From UBA931 sp036825435 (GTDB lineage Bacteria; Pseudomonadota; Gammaproteobacteria; Burkholderiales; Casimicrobiaceae), in the NCBI GenBank assembly GCA_036825435.1, contig DAISYG010000096.1, positions 1 through 6,508 of the forward strand: a stretch of 6,508 bases of DNA, written 5' to 3'. This document shows positions 6,154 to 6,508 of this stretch, piece by piece (position 1 is the first letter of the stretch; each line of letters opens with the position of its first letter). The notes beneath the pieces are model-generated. The model searched no databases. It saw nothing but the letters and a program-made list of their open reading frames with translations, and was not told the origin of the DNA. Made by a program: the position numbers and the translations under genes.

Positions 6154-6508
6154 GGAATCGTTAATTCATTATGATTATTCTTTTTTTTCAGGAACGCCTG
6201 CGGCGCAAACGCGAAATCATCCCGTGCCTCCTGATGATCGAAAATCATGTCTTGCCTCATCCGCCGCAGCGCTTCACCGGAAATACCTGAGAAACGGCTT
6301 TTCGATAGTCGTTGCGAAATCTTCAATGCCATTTTTGCCAACATCAGCGGAACGGGGACAAAATATATGCTCAACTGCTTCACGGCAGCAATCCGTTCAA
6401 CCATCGCCCGGAAGCTGAGCGTTTCGCCACCGCTTAACACATATGTTTTTCCGAGAAGTGGCCCCAGGAAGTCGGACAGTAGCTTAGGTGGAAACTCTGC
6501 TTTATATT
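6150..6508 (-). CDS. NAD-dependent epimerase/dehydratase-like protein, C-terminal part
   Basis: The frame is open from the window edge to TGA at 6152-6150, giving the last 118 codons; the start lies beyond 6508. The visible protein begins YKAEFPPKLLSDFLGPLLGK and continues TYVLSGGETLSFRAMVERIA. Together with the late FDHQEARDDFAFAPQAF this is the usual C-terminal layout of extended short-chain dehydrogenase/reductase proteins that act on nucleotide sugars or related substrates. The substrate-binding part is partly present, but the N-terminal Rossmann fold with its GxxGxxG motif and the YxxxK site are outside the window, so substrate and reaction cannot be told. A hydrophobic stretch (IYFVPVPLMLAKMAL) lies mid-fragment. 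The tail LKKKNNHNELTIP is encoded by AT-rich sequence with an A8 run (6181-6188 on the + strand as T8). Convergent with pilY1 and probably unrelated to pili. Confidence 0.75.
   Translation of the reverse strand, partial: YKAEFPPKLLSDFLGPLLGKTYVLSGGETLSFRAMVERIAAVKQLSIYFVPVPLMLAKMALKISQRLSKSRFSGISGEALRRMRQDMIFDHQEARDDFAFAPQAFLKKKNNHNELTIP

Noticed and set aside
6181..6188. T8 homopolymer as a phase-variation switch in the epimerase-like gene
   Set aside because: It lies only about a dozen codons before the stop, after all recognisable domain sequence, so slippage would only change the tail; there is no evidence of switching.
6119..6418. A 99-codon + strand frame starting with ATG 6119 and preceded by GAGGGGGAAG
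   Set aside because: It starts inside the terminator stem and otherwise runs antisense to the epimerase-like gene. The translation shows no recognisable domain. The purine-rich stretch before it is the likely source of the false start.

Overview
The window carries the distal part of a type IV pilus minor-pilin/tip-adhesin operon on the + strand, pilV-pilW-pilX-pilY1, followed by a convergent gene on the - strand. The gene order, the prepilin leader peptides and the PilY1 propeller motifs point to a proteobacterium. The PilV and PilY1 sequence style and the roughly balanced base composition make a betaproteobacterium, or a gammaproteobacterium close to that style, the best guess. There is no 16S or other marker here, so this stays an inference.

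Layout. Bases 1-98 hold no convincing gene. They contain the possible last 14 codons of an upstream gene and an orphan AGGAGG in the loop of a small hairpin. pilV (99-614), pilW (614-1777) and pilX (1774-2436) are packed with 1- and 4-base overlaps. pilY1 begins 15 bases after pilX at 2452. Its reading frame is cut by an in-frame TAG at 5470-5472 (codon 1007), then stays open in the same frame for 209 more codons to a TGA at 6100-6102. A near-perfect hairpin at 6119-6153 is a likely bidirectional terminator. It separates the pil operon from the 3' end of a - strand NAD-dependent epimerase/dehydratase-like gene (6150-6508, 5' end outside the window), whose stop codon lies inside the hairpin.

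How the genes work together. In the known system, PilV, PilW and PilX (with FimU and PilE, not seen here) are minor pilins processed by the prepilin peptidase PilD. They form a priming and tip complex in the inner membrane, and PilY1 is the large secreted adhesin/mechanosensor at the pilus tip. Co-transcription fits assembly of one complex.

Main point of interest. pilY1 carries a single clean nonsense codon with no frameshift, and a 12-base-arm imperfect hairpin begins on the stop codon itself. This may be a recent loss-of-function mutation, a sequencing or assembly error, or a programmed readthrough site; the sequence alone cannot decide. A second oddity is that the propeller loop that normally binds calcium has lost nearly all its acidic ligands. 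Otherwise this is a conventional pilus operon, and I do not see a wholly new system in it.
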